Shown piece after piece: positions 1 through 8,651 of a stretch of DNA of 64,000 bases. Both the position numbers and the translations under genes were made by a program. The stretch is from Bellilinea sp040754815 (GTDB taxonomy: Bacteria; Chloroflexota; Anaerolineae; Anaerolineales; Anaerolineaceae): assembly GCA_040754815.1 (NCBI GenBank), contig JBFMBX010000004.1, positions 62,001 through 126,000 of the forward strand, read 5' to 3'. The notes under the pieces are model-generated. The model was not told the DNA's origin. It ran no database searches and saw nothing but the letters and a program-made list of their open reading frames with translations. Numbering within the stretch: the first letter of the stretch is position 1; every line of letters starts with the position of its first letter.

Positions 1-1
1 A

Positions 2-1174
2 GGCGATTATGCCCTGTGGTTGATAGATGCCGAGGGGAACGCCTATCTCGCCAAACCCGATGAACCGCTCTCCCAGCCCCAGCCGGGAGAAATGGGCGTC
101 GGCCCGCTGGATGCCAGAGGAATACCCGAAAGCATCGAGGGCTACCGGCGGCTAAATCAAATTCAGGCAGCCACCGATAGAAATCTGAAAAACATCAAGT
201 TCGGTGAGGAAGGAAAAACCATCCAGATTCGCTCGCCATCCGAAGCAGCCGAATTGCTTCCTCTGTATGTCTATGACCCTGATCTGGATGCAATGATAAA
301 CCAGGAAACCGGGGTTGTCTATAAAAACCTGCGCGGTACGTTCACCTCCCCGGATGGTGAAGCCCTGCGTCCCGGATTTATTGAATATGTCAAATTTGAC
401 AATTTTAGAGATTTTTTCATCAGCCCGGCTCTACGCGGTCCGCTCCTACGGGTGGTTTTGTGGAATTTTGCTTTTGCTTTCTTTAGCTTGCTGTTGAATT
501 TTTCACTGGGTTTGTTCATTGCCATTCTGTTCAATGATCCAGATTTCCCCTTCAAGAAGCTGATCCGCTCACTGCTGATCATCCCCTATACTGTTCCCGC
601 CCTGATTACCATCCTAATCTGGCGGGGCATGTTGAATCCCGATATTGGGGTGATTTCGCGCCTTCTTTACAATACTATTGGCTGGTCCCCCCAATGGTTC
701 ACCGATCCATGGTGGGCAAAAATCGCCATCTTGCTGGTCAACCTCTGGCTGAGTTATCCGTACTTCATGCTCATATGTAGCGGTGCGCTGCAATCTATTT
801 CTGAAGAGATCTATGCCGCCGCCGAAGTGGACGGAGCCAACCCATGGCAGAAATTCTGGAGAATCACCCTCCCGCTTTTGCTGGTTGCCGTTGGACCACT
901 CCTCATTGCCTCGTTTACTTTCAACTTCAACAACTTTAACCTCATCTATCTTTTCAACGCCGGCGGCCCCCCCATGGCCGGCACTCCAACACCTGCCGGC
1001 CACACCGATATCCTGATCAGTTACGTGTATAACCTTGCCTTCTCCGGCAGCCGAGGGGTAAATTACGGTTTTGCCTCGGCAATCACCATCATCATCTTCT
1101 TTATTGTTGGTAGTATCACCTTGTTCCAGTTCCGTTACACCCGCATGTGGGAGGAGGTCGGTGAAAATGCCTGA
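2..1174 (+). CDS. MalF-type sugar ABC transporter permease, 5'-truncated by the window edge
   Basis: Inner-membrane subunit of a binding-protein-dependent sugar importer. The frame is open from base 2, so the true start lies left of the window. The first ~130 visible residues are hydrophilic and resemble the large periplasmic loop of MalF. They are followed by about five hydrophobic helices. The EAA loop that contacts the ATPase is visible as AAAEVDGANPWQKFWRITLP. The stop overlaps the next permease start by 8 bases, so the two are translationally coupled. The galactanase genes downstream suggest that galacto-oligosaccharides from beta-1,4-galactan are the substrate; that is inference. Family assignment is secure, substrate is not. 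Confidence 0.9.
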   Translation, partial: GDYALWLIDAEGNAYLAKPDEPLSQPQPGEMGVGPLDARGIPESIEGYRRLNQIQAATDRNLKNIKFGEEGKTIQIRSPSEAAELLPLYVYDPDLDAMINQETGVVYKNLRGTFTSPDGEALRPGFIEYVKFDNFRDFFISPALRGPLLRVVLWNFAFAFFSLLLNFSLGLFIAILFNDPDFPFKKLIRSLLIIPYTVPALITILIWRGMLNPDIGVISRLLYNTIGWSPQWFTDPWWAKIAILLVNLWLSYPYFMLICSGALQSISEEIYAAAEVDGANPWQKFWRITLPLLLVAVGPLLIASFTFNFNNFNLIYLFNAGGPPMAGTPTPAGHTDILISYVYNLAFSGSRGVNYGFASAITIIIFFIVGSITLFQFRYTRMWEEVGENA

Positions 1175-2060
1175 ACCTTCATTTCTTGAAAAACTTCGCA
1201 CTTCTGCAAAGACTCAGCGCCGATTCAGCATTGCAATCCGCCTGATCATCGCCATGTTCCTGATCATTTTTTCAATCTTCCCGGTTCTGTGGGTTATCTC
1301 CGCCTCGCTGAGCCCAACCGGTACGCTGGCTACCCAAAGGCTGATTCCGGCTAATCCCGGCCTGGACAATTACCACACCCTGCTATCCATGCAGCAGTTC
1401 CCATTCTGGTCGTGGTTCCTTAATTCCATCAAAATTTCCTCCATCACCGCAGTCCTTTCGCTTTCAATCACCACCGTGGCCGCTTACGCCTTCTCACGCT
1501 TCCGCTTCCGCGGCCGCCAAACCATGCTGAAAGCCATCCTGCTTATCAATGTATTTCCCAGCCTGCTGGCCCTGGTTGCTATATTCCTGATGTTCTCTCA
1601 GGTTGGTGACGTGATTCCCTTCCTGGGGTTAGATAACCACAACAGCCTTATTCTGGTTTATCTGGGCGGGGCAATGGGAGTCAACATCTGGCTGATGAAA
1701 GGTTTTATGGATACCATCCCGCGGGATATTGATGAGTCGGCTCAGGTGGAAGGCGCTTCTGACTGGCAGATTTTCACTCGCCTGATTTTGCCCCTGCTGC
1801 GCCCCATTCTGATCGTCATTCTAATCTTGAACTACATCACCACCTACGGTGATTTCGTACTGGCGCGGATTCTCTTGCGCAGCAATGAGAAGTACACCCT
1901 CATGGTCGGTTTGCAAATCTTTGCCGGTGCCCAATTTCAGCAAAGGTGGGGTGTATTTGCTGCCGGGGCGTTGATGGGTGCCCTGCCGATTATGATCATT
2001 TACCTCGCGCTGCAAGACCAAATCGTTGGCGGGCTGACGCGCGGAGCAGTCAAAGGTTAA
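1167..2060 (+). CDS. MalG-type sugar ABC transporter permease
   Basis: Second inner-membrane permease of the same importer, 297 residues, normal for MalG. The start at 1167 was chosen because a GAGGAGG ribosome site lies at 1151-1157 and because it couples to the upstream stop. An upstream in-frame start at 1071 lies inside malF and is unlikely. Six hydrophobic segments are visible. The EAA loop is SAQVEGASDWQIFTRLILP. The C-terminus ends in the GGLTRGAVKG tail typical of MalG-like proteins. The next gene begins two bases after the stop, so transporter and galactanase are co-transcribed. No ATPase gene is visible; such systems often use a shared MsmK-type ATPase encoded elsewhere. Confidence 0.92.
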   Translation: MPEPSFLEKLRTSAKTQRRFSIAIRLIIAMFLIIFSIFPVLWVISASLSPTGTLATQRLIPANPGLDNYHTLLSMQQFPFWSWFLNSIKISSITAVLSLSITTVAAYAFSRFRFRGRQTMLKAILLINVFPSLLALVAIFLMFSQVGDVIPFLGLDNHNSLILVYLGGAMGVNIWLMKGFMDTIPRDIDESAQVEGASDWQIFTRLILPLLRPILIVILILNYITTYGDFVLARILLRSNEKYTLMVGLQIFAGAQFQQRWGVFAAGALMGALPIMIIYLALQDQIVGGLTRGAVKG

Positions 2061-2062
2061 AA

Positions 2063-3754
2063 ATGCGTCTCGACAGGAAAACTCAGATGTCTCACAAACA
2101 CTTTTTGATTGGGATTACCGTTTTACTGATGTTCAGCCTGGCTGGTATGACAGCAGCCTGTACCCCGGCGCAGCCAACCCAGCCGGTTTCAACTACCGAA
2201 TCACCGGCGCTTCCCACTCAAGCGGCTACAAGCGAACCACCTCCCATCCAGAACACACCAACCGTTGATCAAACCGAACGGCCCTCTCTACCGATCAGCC
2301 TGATCAACCCCGGTTTTGAAGAACAGGACACCCTCGGAAAACCGGCCGGCTGGCAGAGAAGCGGCACCGTTGAAGCGGTGATGATCGAAGAACGCGGTCA
2401 TTCGGGCGCTTTCCGGCTGACTCATAAATCCACGCAGCCCTATCGGGTGGAAACATGGCAGAAGGTCAGCGGTCTGGCAGAAGGCTGGTACACGCTGGGG
2501 ACTTGGGTCAGATCCAGCGGCGGGCAAAACGAGGTATACCTTGCGCTCGAATGCAGCGGTGTGGAAAAACGAACGGTGATCCCCTCCACCTCTCCCGGCT
2601 ACCGCTGGCTGCACCTCGTCGTGTCAAATGAATCCAAGGATGGTGAATGTACCATCCGCCTTGTGTCCGACGGCCCGGCGGATACATGGGTGAGCGTGGA
2701 CGATCTCGAATTAACTCCCGGCCGTACCGCTCTTTCCATTCTTGGTGCGGATATTTCCAGTTTGAAGAAATCGGAAGATTTCGGCGGTGTTTACCGCTAT
2801 CCTGACGGTAGCGCGGCAGATGCCCTGCAAATCCTCAGAGATTACGGCATGAATTATGCCCGTCTGCGGGTTTGGGTCAACTCGCCCGATGGTTACCATG
2901 AAAAAGACGAGCTGCTGGCAATGGCCAGACGCTTGAAAGAAAAAGACATCAAATTGCTGGTAGATTTCCACTACTCAGACCATTGGGCCGACCCGGGCAA
3001 GCAAATCAAACCGGCAGCCTGGAAGGATCTCCCCTTCGAACAGCTCAAACAGGCGGTTTACGATCACACCTACGATGTCTGTTCCAGTCTGGCGGAACAG
3101 GGAACGCCCCCTGATATGGTGCAGTTGGGCAACGAGATCAACGCCGGCATGTTATGGCCGGATGGCGATTACAACCATTTTGATAATCTGGCCGAATTGC
3201 TGAAAGCCGGCTATCAGGCAATACAGGATTGCTCCCCTTCGACCATTGTAATGCTGCACATCGCCGAAGGCGGTGACAACGACATGGCACGCTGGTGGTT
3301 CGATAACATCACCCGCCGCAATGTACCCTTCGATGTGATCGGGATATCCTACTACCCCTTCTGGCATGGGACACTGCCCCAATTGCAGGGGAATTTGAAC
3401 GATATTTCCGAGCGGTACGACAAGGATGTAATCGTCGTGGAAACGGCTTACGCTTTTACCGAACAGAATAAAGACGGCCTGGCCAATATTGCCAGCCCCG
3501 AGCTAATGACACCCGGTTATCCCTATACACCGGAAGGGCAGCGCGCCATGCTGCGCGATATTATGAGCACCGTTCGCGGTGTGCTCAACGGGCGTGGATT
3601 GGGCGTCTTCTGGTGGGATGCCACCTGGACGGGCGTGCCCGGCAACGGTTGGGACGCCACCGATCCTGCCTCCGGCAACGCCTGGGAAAATCAAGCCCTT
3701 TTCGACTATGCCGACCGCGCGTTACCGGCCTTAGAGGAATTCCTCAACCCCTAA
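2063..3754 (+). CDS. Exported lipoprotein GH53 arabinogalactan endo-beta-1,4-galactanase
   Basis: Hydrolyses internal beta-1,4-galactosidic bonds of galactan side chains of pectin, probably at the cell surface. The N-terminus has a signal peptide ending in a lipobox-like MTAAC, then a Thr/Pro-rich linker. Next is a ~140-residue beta-rich domain that looks like a carbohydrate-binding module, possibly CBM61 (unverified). The GH53 catalytic barrel occupies the C-terminal ~340 residues. The acid/base Glu is E358 in QLGNEINAGM and the nucleophile is E460 in VIVVETAY. The start at 2063 follows AAAGG by seven bases; 2087 is an alternative. It follows malG by two bases. The catalytic domain closely resembles the cytoplasmic paralogue at 5850-6926. 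Confidence 0.93.
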   Translation: MRLDRKTQMSHKHFLIGITVLLMFSLAGMTAACTPAQPTQPVSTTESPALPTQAATSEPPPIQNTPTVDQTERPSLPISLINPGFEEQDTLGKPAGWQRSGTVEAVMIEERGHSGAFRLTHKSTQPYRVETWQKVSGLAEGWYTLGTWVRSSGGQNEVYLALECSGVEKRTVIPSTSPGYRWLHLVVSNESKDGECTIRLVSDGPADTWVSVDDLELTPGRTALSILGADISSLKKSEDFGGVYRYPDGSAADALQILRDYGMNYARLRVWVNSPDGYHEKDELLAMARRLKEKDIKLLVDFHYSDHWADPGKQIKPAAWKDLPFEQLKQAVYDHTYDVCSSLAEQGTPPDMVQLGNEINAGMLWPDGDYNHFDNLAELLKAGYQAIQDCSPSTIVMLHIAEGGDNDMARWWFDNITRRNVPFDVIGISYYPFWHGTLPQLQGNLNDISERYDKDVIVVETAYAFTEQNKDGLANIASPELMTPGYPYTPEGQRAMLRDIMSTVRGVLNGRGLGVFWWDATWTGVPGNGWDATDPASGNAWENQALFDYADRALPALEEFLNP

Positions 3755-3796
3755 ATCACTTGTAATTTCAACTCATCGGCAAAGAAGAACAGAGAT

Positions 3797-5626
3797 ATGG
3801 CAAAGTTTTATTTGAACATCGTCCACCGGCCCGAAATGGTGCCCGAATACATTCAAAAAGAAGCCGAGCACGGCAAGAAAGAAGACCTAACCCGCCGCTC
3901 AGTGTTGCAAGAGTCGCTGGATATTTTCCGCACCCAGCAGCAGATCGCCCATGACAACGGTTTGCGTACCACCATTCAAATGACCTATGCAAGCCTTTTT
4001 AATGAAGAAGCCATTGCCATCGCAAAAGAACATCATCAGCGCTATGGCGATGAAATCGGTTTAACTTTCCTCGGCTTGCAGTGCAAAGAATTCCGCGAAA
4101 AATTCCACTCCAAAGAACTGGCCATCTGGCTCTTTTCGATGGAAGATAAACGCCGTATCGTTGATGAACTTTTCTCGAAATTCTACGAGGTGTTCGGCTT
4201 CTTCCCAACCTCCACCGGCTCTTATTACATGGATGCCGAACTGGTGAACTACATCAAAGAAAAATACCCGATGATCAAAGTAGCCGTGGCGACCTGTTGG
4301 GAAGAAGGCCCCAAAGCCTACCGTAACGCCAACAATTCATGGTACACCCTGCTGGATGGAGGCCCGTGGAACCCCTGGATTCCTTCCAAACGCAACATCC
4401 ACTGCATTGCCTCCGATGCGGAGGATGATATTGGCATTGTAGCCATTCCCCATCTCTCGCGTGACCTGATGGCCGTCTTCGACGGCCCCGGCTCCTACTA
4501 CGGCACCCACCCGCAGAATATCCTGCGCGGCATGGTTTACGAGAACGGCGAAATCCCCTACTTCAAGAATCTGGTTGACCAGTACCGTGCCCTGCATAAA
4601 TACAACCGCGGCTATGCCTATAACATGATGTTTGTGGGGCCGGGCTGGATGAGCAAAAGCGGCCGCTGGGAATCCGATTACAACCTGTTACTGAAAAGTT
4701 ACAAAGATGCCATGGCTTACTACGGCGAGCTGAAACGCAAAGGTGAACTGCAAGACCTGACCATGAGCGAATTTGCCGATATCTACCGTCAGGAACACAC
4801 CTACACGCAACCCGAATGCGCGCTGTGGAAAGATATCCTCTACGGCTCCCGGCGTCAGATGTTCTGGTATGCCGACCCGTGGATGCGTTTCTGTCTGGAT
4901 ATGAATCAGGGCGGTGCAATCGTGGATTTGCGCCCCTATGCCGCCAAACTGGTGCGCCCCTGTGGGGTTGGCACAAAAGCCAATCAGGATGCTTCCTATC
5001 CTTACCTTGTTCAATCCCTCTACCGTGCCGGTTACTTTACCCATTATGCCGGAGAGGGGGCGGTGAAAAGCTGCAAAATCAGTCATGGCAGCGAGCAGGT
5101 AGACCTGTGCACCTGCCGCACCCTGGCCAGATTTTCCGAAGAAGGTCAGACCCGCATTCTCACCCTTGACCCGGTGACCATTGAATTTGAAGATGTGGTG
5201 ATCAAGGTCCAGTCCATATTCCGCCTGACCGAAGGAAGCGGCGAAATCGAAATCATCCGGCGCATCATCGAATCGAGTGACCCGCAGGCGGAGTTCACCG
5301 TGGATGAATACCTGACCGGCTGTTACGGCACAACCGAATATCCAGAGGATTTGAGCGGAGTTCGGTTAAGGCTGGTAAACTCCGCTGGGGTGGATGCCAT
5401 CGAGTATGCCTACAAATGCCGCGAAACCGAGCTGGAAGACATCCAGCGGGTAGAGGCACTGATACCGCAAGTAGACACCCTGCTCACCATGCGCGCTGAT
5501 GGACATGCTTCCGGGTATTACCGTGAGGGATTTTCTTTCTCACCCATGTACACCATCGGTATCAAGAAATCCGTTAAATTGAATGGAGAACTTCGAACAT
5601 GGCTCAAGGTCGCAAAGGCAAGTTGA
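3797..5626 (+). CDS. Large conserved protein of unknown function, DUF3863-like, in a galactan operon
   Basis: 609 residues, no signal peptide and no membrane helix, so probably cytoplasmic. I do not recognise a proven activity. The N-terminal ~350 residues look like an alpha/beta barrel of the polysaccharide-deacetylase/GH57 type, with motifs such as STGSYYMDAELVNYI and DGPGSYYGTHPQN. The C-terminal ~200 residues look beta-rich. From memory it resembles the DUF3863/DUF3864 proteins; this needs a profile search. It sits between two GH53 genes, so a role in handling galactan fragments is a fair guess. Its stop overlaps the zinc-ribbon gene start by 28 bases. The ribosome site before 3797 is weak. 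Confidence 0.75.
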   Translation: MAKFYLNIVHRPEMVPEYIQKEAEHGKKEDLTRRSVLQESLDIFRTQQQIAHDNGLRTTIQMTYASLFNEEAIAIAKEHHQRYGDEIGLTFLGLQCKEFREKFHSKELAIWLFSMEDKRRIVDELFSKFYEVFGFFPTSTGSYYMDAELVNYIKEKYPMIKVAVATCWEEGPKAYRNANNSWYTLLDGGPWNPWIPSKRNIHCIASDAEDDIGIVAIPHLSRDLMAVFDGPGSYYGTHPQNILRGMVYENGEIPYFKNLVDQYRALHKYNRGYAYNMMFVGPGWMSKSGRWESDYNLLLKSYKDAMAYYGELKRKGELQDLTMSEFADIYRQEHTYTQPECALWKDILYGSRRQMFWYADPWMRFCLDMNQGGAIVDLRPYAAKLVRPCGVGTKANQDASYPYLVQSLYRAGYFTHYAGEGAVKSCKISHGSEQVDLCTCRTLARFSEEGQTRILTLDPVTIEFEDVVIKVQSIFRLTEGSGEIEIIRRIIESSDPQAEFTVDEYLTGCYGTTEYPEDLSGVRLRLVNSAGVDAIEYAYKCRETELEDIQRVEALIPQVDTLLTMRADGHASGYYREGFSFSPMYTIGIKKSVKLNGELRTWLKVAKAS

Positions 5627-5808
5627 ATTTCCGCTGTCCACGCTGTTTGATGCGCGAAATTGATATGGATATGCTTTATGACAAAGACGCCGATGAATAC
5701 TACTGTCTGCGCTGCTCCTTCACCGGCGATGAAAATGAAATCAAACGCCTGTACCAGCAGTTTCGCGAAAAGTACCGTGACCGGATGACGCGCTTTACGG
5801 AGTTTTAG
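5599..5808 (+). CDS. Small zinc-ribbon protein overlapping the preceding gene
   Basis: 69 residues with two CxxC pairs, C13/C16 and C36/C39, spaced as in a rubredoxin-like or TFIIS-like zinc ribbon. After it comes a charged helix rich in Arg, Lys and Glu. The start is supported by GGAG at 5585-5588, ten bases before the ATG, although the gene begins inside the last 28 bases of the upstream gene. The shared operon and overlap suggest it works with the unknown 609-residue protein or regulates the operon. No DNA-binding role can be shown. It could simply be a small metal-binding adaptor. Confidence 0.75.
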   Translation: MAQGRKGKLNFRCPRCLMREIDMDMLYDKDADEYYCLRCSFTGDENEIKRLYQQFREKYRDRMTRFTEF

Positions 5809-5849
5809 AACGCCATTACTTTATTAAACCTGCCTGAAAAAGGATTTCT

Positions 5850-6926
5850 ATGGATCATCATTCTATTCAGCCAGACAATTTACCACCCCCTACCAGCCGC
5901 CAGCCTCTCCCCATCCGGGGAGCCGATATTTCCAGCCTGAAAAAATCCGAGGACATGGGTGGAATCTATTACGATGAGAGCGGCACACCCAAGGATGCCT
6001 TGAAAATCTTGCGCGAACACGGGCTGAATTACGCCAGACTGCGGGTGTGGGTCAATTCCCCGGATGGCTACCACGGCAAGTCCCAAATTCTGGAAATGGC
6101 CAAACGCTTAAAGGCACAGGAATTCAACCTGCTGGTTGATTTTCATTACTCGGATAGCTGGGCGGATCCCGGCAAACAATACAAGCCCAAAGCATGGGAA
6201 TCGCTCGATTTTGAAGGGCTTAAACAAGCCGTTTACGCCCACACTTTTGAAATTTGTTCGGCCTTGCGGGAGCAGGGCACTCTTCCTGCTATCGTTCAAA
6301 TCGGCAACGAAATCGAAAACGGTATGTTATGGCCGGATGGTCACACTGAATCCGGCTTTGAGGGGCTGGCTGCCTTATTAAAGGCAGGTATCCGCGCCGT
6401 CCGAGACATATCACCTGATGTGCGAGTAATGCTGCATCTTTCACAGGGCGGCAAAAACGACTTATTCCGCTGGTGGTTTGATGGAGTGCTGGCGCAGGGG
6501 ATCGATTTCGACCTGATCGGCGTTTCCTATTACCCCTACTGGCATGGCCCACTGACCGATCTGCAACACAACCTCAACGATCTAGCCCTGCGCTACCAGA
6601 AAGATGTGATCGTGGTTGAAACGGCCCACCCGTTCACGTTGGAAAACGGGGATGATACCGAAAACGTGGTTTCAGCGGACTTTGAAAACGCGTACCCCCC
6701 CACACCCGCCGGGCAGAAGCAAATGCTGGCGGATGTTATCGAAGTGATTCGCGGCGTACCAAATGGGCGGGGTCTGGGCTTCTTCTGGTGGGATGCCGTC
6801 TGGACCGCTGTCTCAGGCAACGGCTGGGACCCGTCCGACCCCTCTACGGGGAACAATTGGGAAAATCAGGCATTGTTCGATTACCATGCCCGGCCCCTGC
6901 CGGCTATGGAATTGTTTAAGGGCTAA
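5850..6926 (+). CDS. Cytoplasmic GH53 beta-1,4-galactanase
   Basis: 358 residues containing only the GH53 barrel. There is no signal peptide and no binding module, so it should act inside the cell on imported galacto-oligosaccharides. The acid/base residue is E154 in QIGNEIENGM and the nucleophile is E257 in VIVVETAH. The hallmark GADISSLKKSED and NYARLRVWVNSPDGYH segments match the exported paralogue at 2063-3754 almost word for word, which points to duplication within the operon. The start is preceded by AAAAGGATTTCT. It is the last + strand gene before a convergent regulator gene. Confidence 0.92.
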   Translation: MDHHSIQPDNLPPPTSRQPLPIRGADISSLKKSEDMGGIYYDESGTPKDALKILREHGLNYARLRVWVNSPDGYHGKSQILEMAKRLKAQEFNLLVDFHYSDSWADPGKQYKPKAWESLDFEGLKQAVYAHTFEICSALREQGTLPAIVQIGNEIENGMLWPDGHTESGFEGLAALLKAGIRAVRDISPDVRVMLHLSQGGKNDLFRWWFDGVLAQGIDFDLIGVSYYPYWHGPLTDLQHNLNDLALRYQKDVIVVETAHPFTLENGDDTENVVSADFENAYPPTPAGQKQMLADVIEVIRGVPNGRGLGFFWWDAVWTAVSGNGWDPSDPSTGNNWENQALFDYHARPLPAMELFKG

Positions 6927-6940
6927 TTGGTAATTTCATT

Positions 6941-6964
6941 CTACAAAAGGGGACATCTTCCCCT
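6941..6964 (-). terminator. Intrinsic terminator of the two-component operon
   Basis: The 6-bp stem AGGGGA/TCCCCT at 6948-6953 and 6959-6964 has a 5-base loop. On the - strand it is followed by TTTTGTAG. It touches the stop codon of the response-regulator gene and separates it from the convergent GH53 gene. Confidence 0.6.
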
Positions 6965-8646
6965 CAACCCTTCTTCCCCAACCCCGCCGCCTCAGCCATT
7001 CCATCCGCCTTCCTGTCGGTCGGCCGGGTTTCTCGTTTGCGGTAAGCCGCCGGGGTCATGCCCGCCAGGCGCTGAAAATGCCGGTAAAAATTGGTCACGT
7101 TGGGGTAGCCCACCTTTTCGGCAATGTAGTTGATGCTCAGATCGGTGGAGCGCAGCAACCGCTTGGCTTCTTCAATCCGTAAGGTGGTCAAAAAACTGAT
7201 GTAGGTACTGCCAGTGTGCCGCTTGAATTGCGCCCCAAGGTAGGACGGGCTGAGGTTGACCGCCTCTGCCACGCTATTCAAGGATAAATCAGAGTGGTGG
7301 TAATGCTCCCGAATGTAATCCAGCGCGCCGTCAATCGCCCGCTGCACCTGAGTCTGCTGGCTGCCCAACTGGAACAATTCCATCAGCGAGTTAATCGTCC
7401 AGGCGCGGATATCGGCCAGTTCACTGAGCCCCTTCAACGAAACGATTTGCTGATGGAACACATCCAGCACCGGGCGTTCTTCGCAGCCCATCCCGACCAC
7501 CGCCCACGAGATCAGCGAGACCAGTTCCGAGCAGTTATTTTTGACAGCGTTGATGAAATCTTCACTGTCCTTGAACCGCTCGATGAAATACTCGACAATC
7601 TGGGTGGTCAAATCGAGTGCTTGCTGCAAATTGTGCAGGCGGATTGCTTCGATCAACTCCTGCTCACGTTCAACACGGTAAAAAGTGCCGCCCTTCTTAT
7701 CAACCGGCAATCGGGCTACATCGTCAATGTGAAGTGACTTGTTGCTGGCGATCCGGCTTTGCGTCCGCCGCGCCAGACTCGCCTCGGCGTAGGACAGCGG
7801 AATGGAATGCCAGTCCGCATAGGCATTGCCCAGCCCGATTGTGACCGTGAAGGGCATCTGTTCCTCGATTCGAGCGCGTATCTGCTGGCTCAACGCATAC
7901 AGGCGGTCCACTGATTGTAAAGCCTGATCGCAGGAAACGATGGCAACAATCCTGGCCGGGTAACTGTATCCCACCAGGGAGCGCTGCGGCTCAGGCATGG
8001 TTGCGCGCACAATTTCAACCATGCGGTGATAAATTTTTTGCAACTCGGACGAGGAATATACCGAAAGCAGGTTTTCCAGCTGGTCAACTTTGGCCAGAAT
8101 CACCGCCGGGCGGTTCAGGCGTTTGCCCAGCAGAGCCAGAGTTTCTTCCACTGTTTCCGATTCCGGCAGCGTGCCGCGAATCAAATTTTCGATCAGGTTC
8201 GCCTCCACCACCGGCAGAGTCTTTTGGAGCGAATCTTTGACCATATCAATCGTTTTCATCTGGCGGCGTTCGTTGACAATTTCTGCATAAATCTTCTCAA
8301 CCACTTCCACCAGATGCTGCGGGCGCACCGGTTTGAGCAGATAATCGCGCGCACCCTGTTGTATCGCCCGTTGAATATAAGTAAACTCGTTGTAGGCCGT
8401 CAGGATAACAATGCGCGTATCCGGCAGTTCCGCCTTGATTTGCGACATGGCCTGCAAGCCGCTCTGGTTGGGCATCTTGATATCCAGAAAAACAATATCC
8501 GGCTTGTGCGCTCGTGCCTGCAATACGGCTGCCTGCCCATCTGCCGCCTGATAAAACGGCCCACGTTGGGGCAAGTTCTGTTCGAGAATGTGAATTATTC
8601 CGGAACGGATAACGGGTAAATCATCTACCACAAGTATGCCGGCCAT
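6964..8646 (-). CDS. YesN/AraC-type response regulator, likely activator of the BMC operon
   Basis: 560 residues. The receiver domain covers residues 1-120, with acidic pocket D8/D9, phospho-acceptor D55 in VFLDIKMP, T83 and K105 in YLLKPV. A long middle region follows (about 120-435). The C-terminal ~100 residues are an AraC-type double helix-turn-helix, with SLNSVAEAVNLSPSYLGAQF as the first and a YIAEKVGYPNVTNFYRHF stretch as the second. It lies five bases after the PocR-kinase gene in the same direction, so the two form a two-component pair. By analogy with PocR control of pdu genes it should activate the divergent shell and diol dehydratase operon. That target is inferred from position only. 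Confidence 0.92.
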   Translation of the reverse strand: MAGILVVDDLPVIRSGIIHILEQNLPQRGPFYQAADGQAAVLQARAHKPDIVFLDIKMPNQSGLQAMSQIKAELPDTRIVILTAYNEFTYIQRAIQQGARDYLLKPVRPQHLVEVVEKIYAEIVNERRQMKTIDMVKDSLQKTLPVVEANLIENLIRGTLPESETVEETLALLGKRLNRPAVILAKVDQLENLLSVYSSSELQKIYHRMVEIVRATMPEPQRSLVGYSYPARIVAIVSCDQALQSVDRLYALSQQIRARIEEQMPFTVTIGLGNAYADWHSIPLSYAEASLARRTQSRIASNKSLHIDDVARLPVDKKGGTFYRVEREQELIEAIRLHNLQQALDLTTQIVEYFIERFKDSEDFINAVKNNCSELVSLISWAVVGMGCEERPVLDVFHQQIVSLKGLSELADIRAWTINSLMELFQLGSQQTQVQRAIDGALDYIREHYHHSDLSLNSVAEAVNLSPSYLGAQFKRHTGSTYISFLTTLRIEEAKRLLRSTDLSINYIAEKVGYPNVTNFYRHFQRLAGMTPAAYRKRETRPTDRKADGMAEAAGLGKKG

Positions 8647-8651
8647 ATCTC

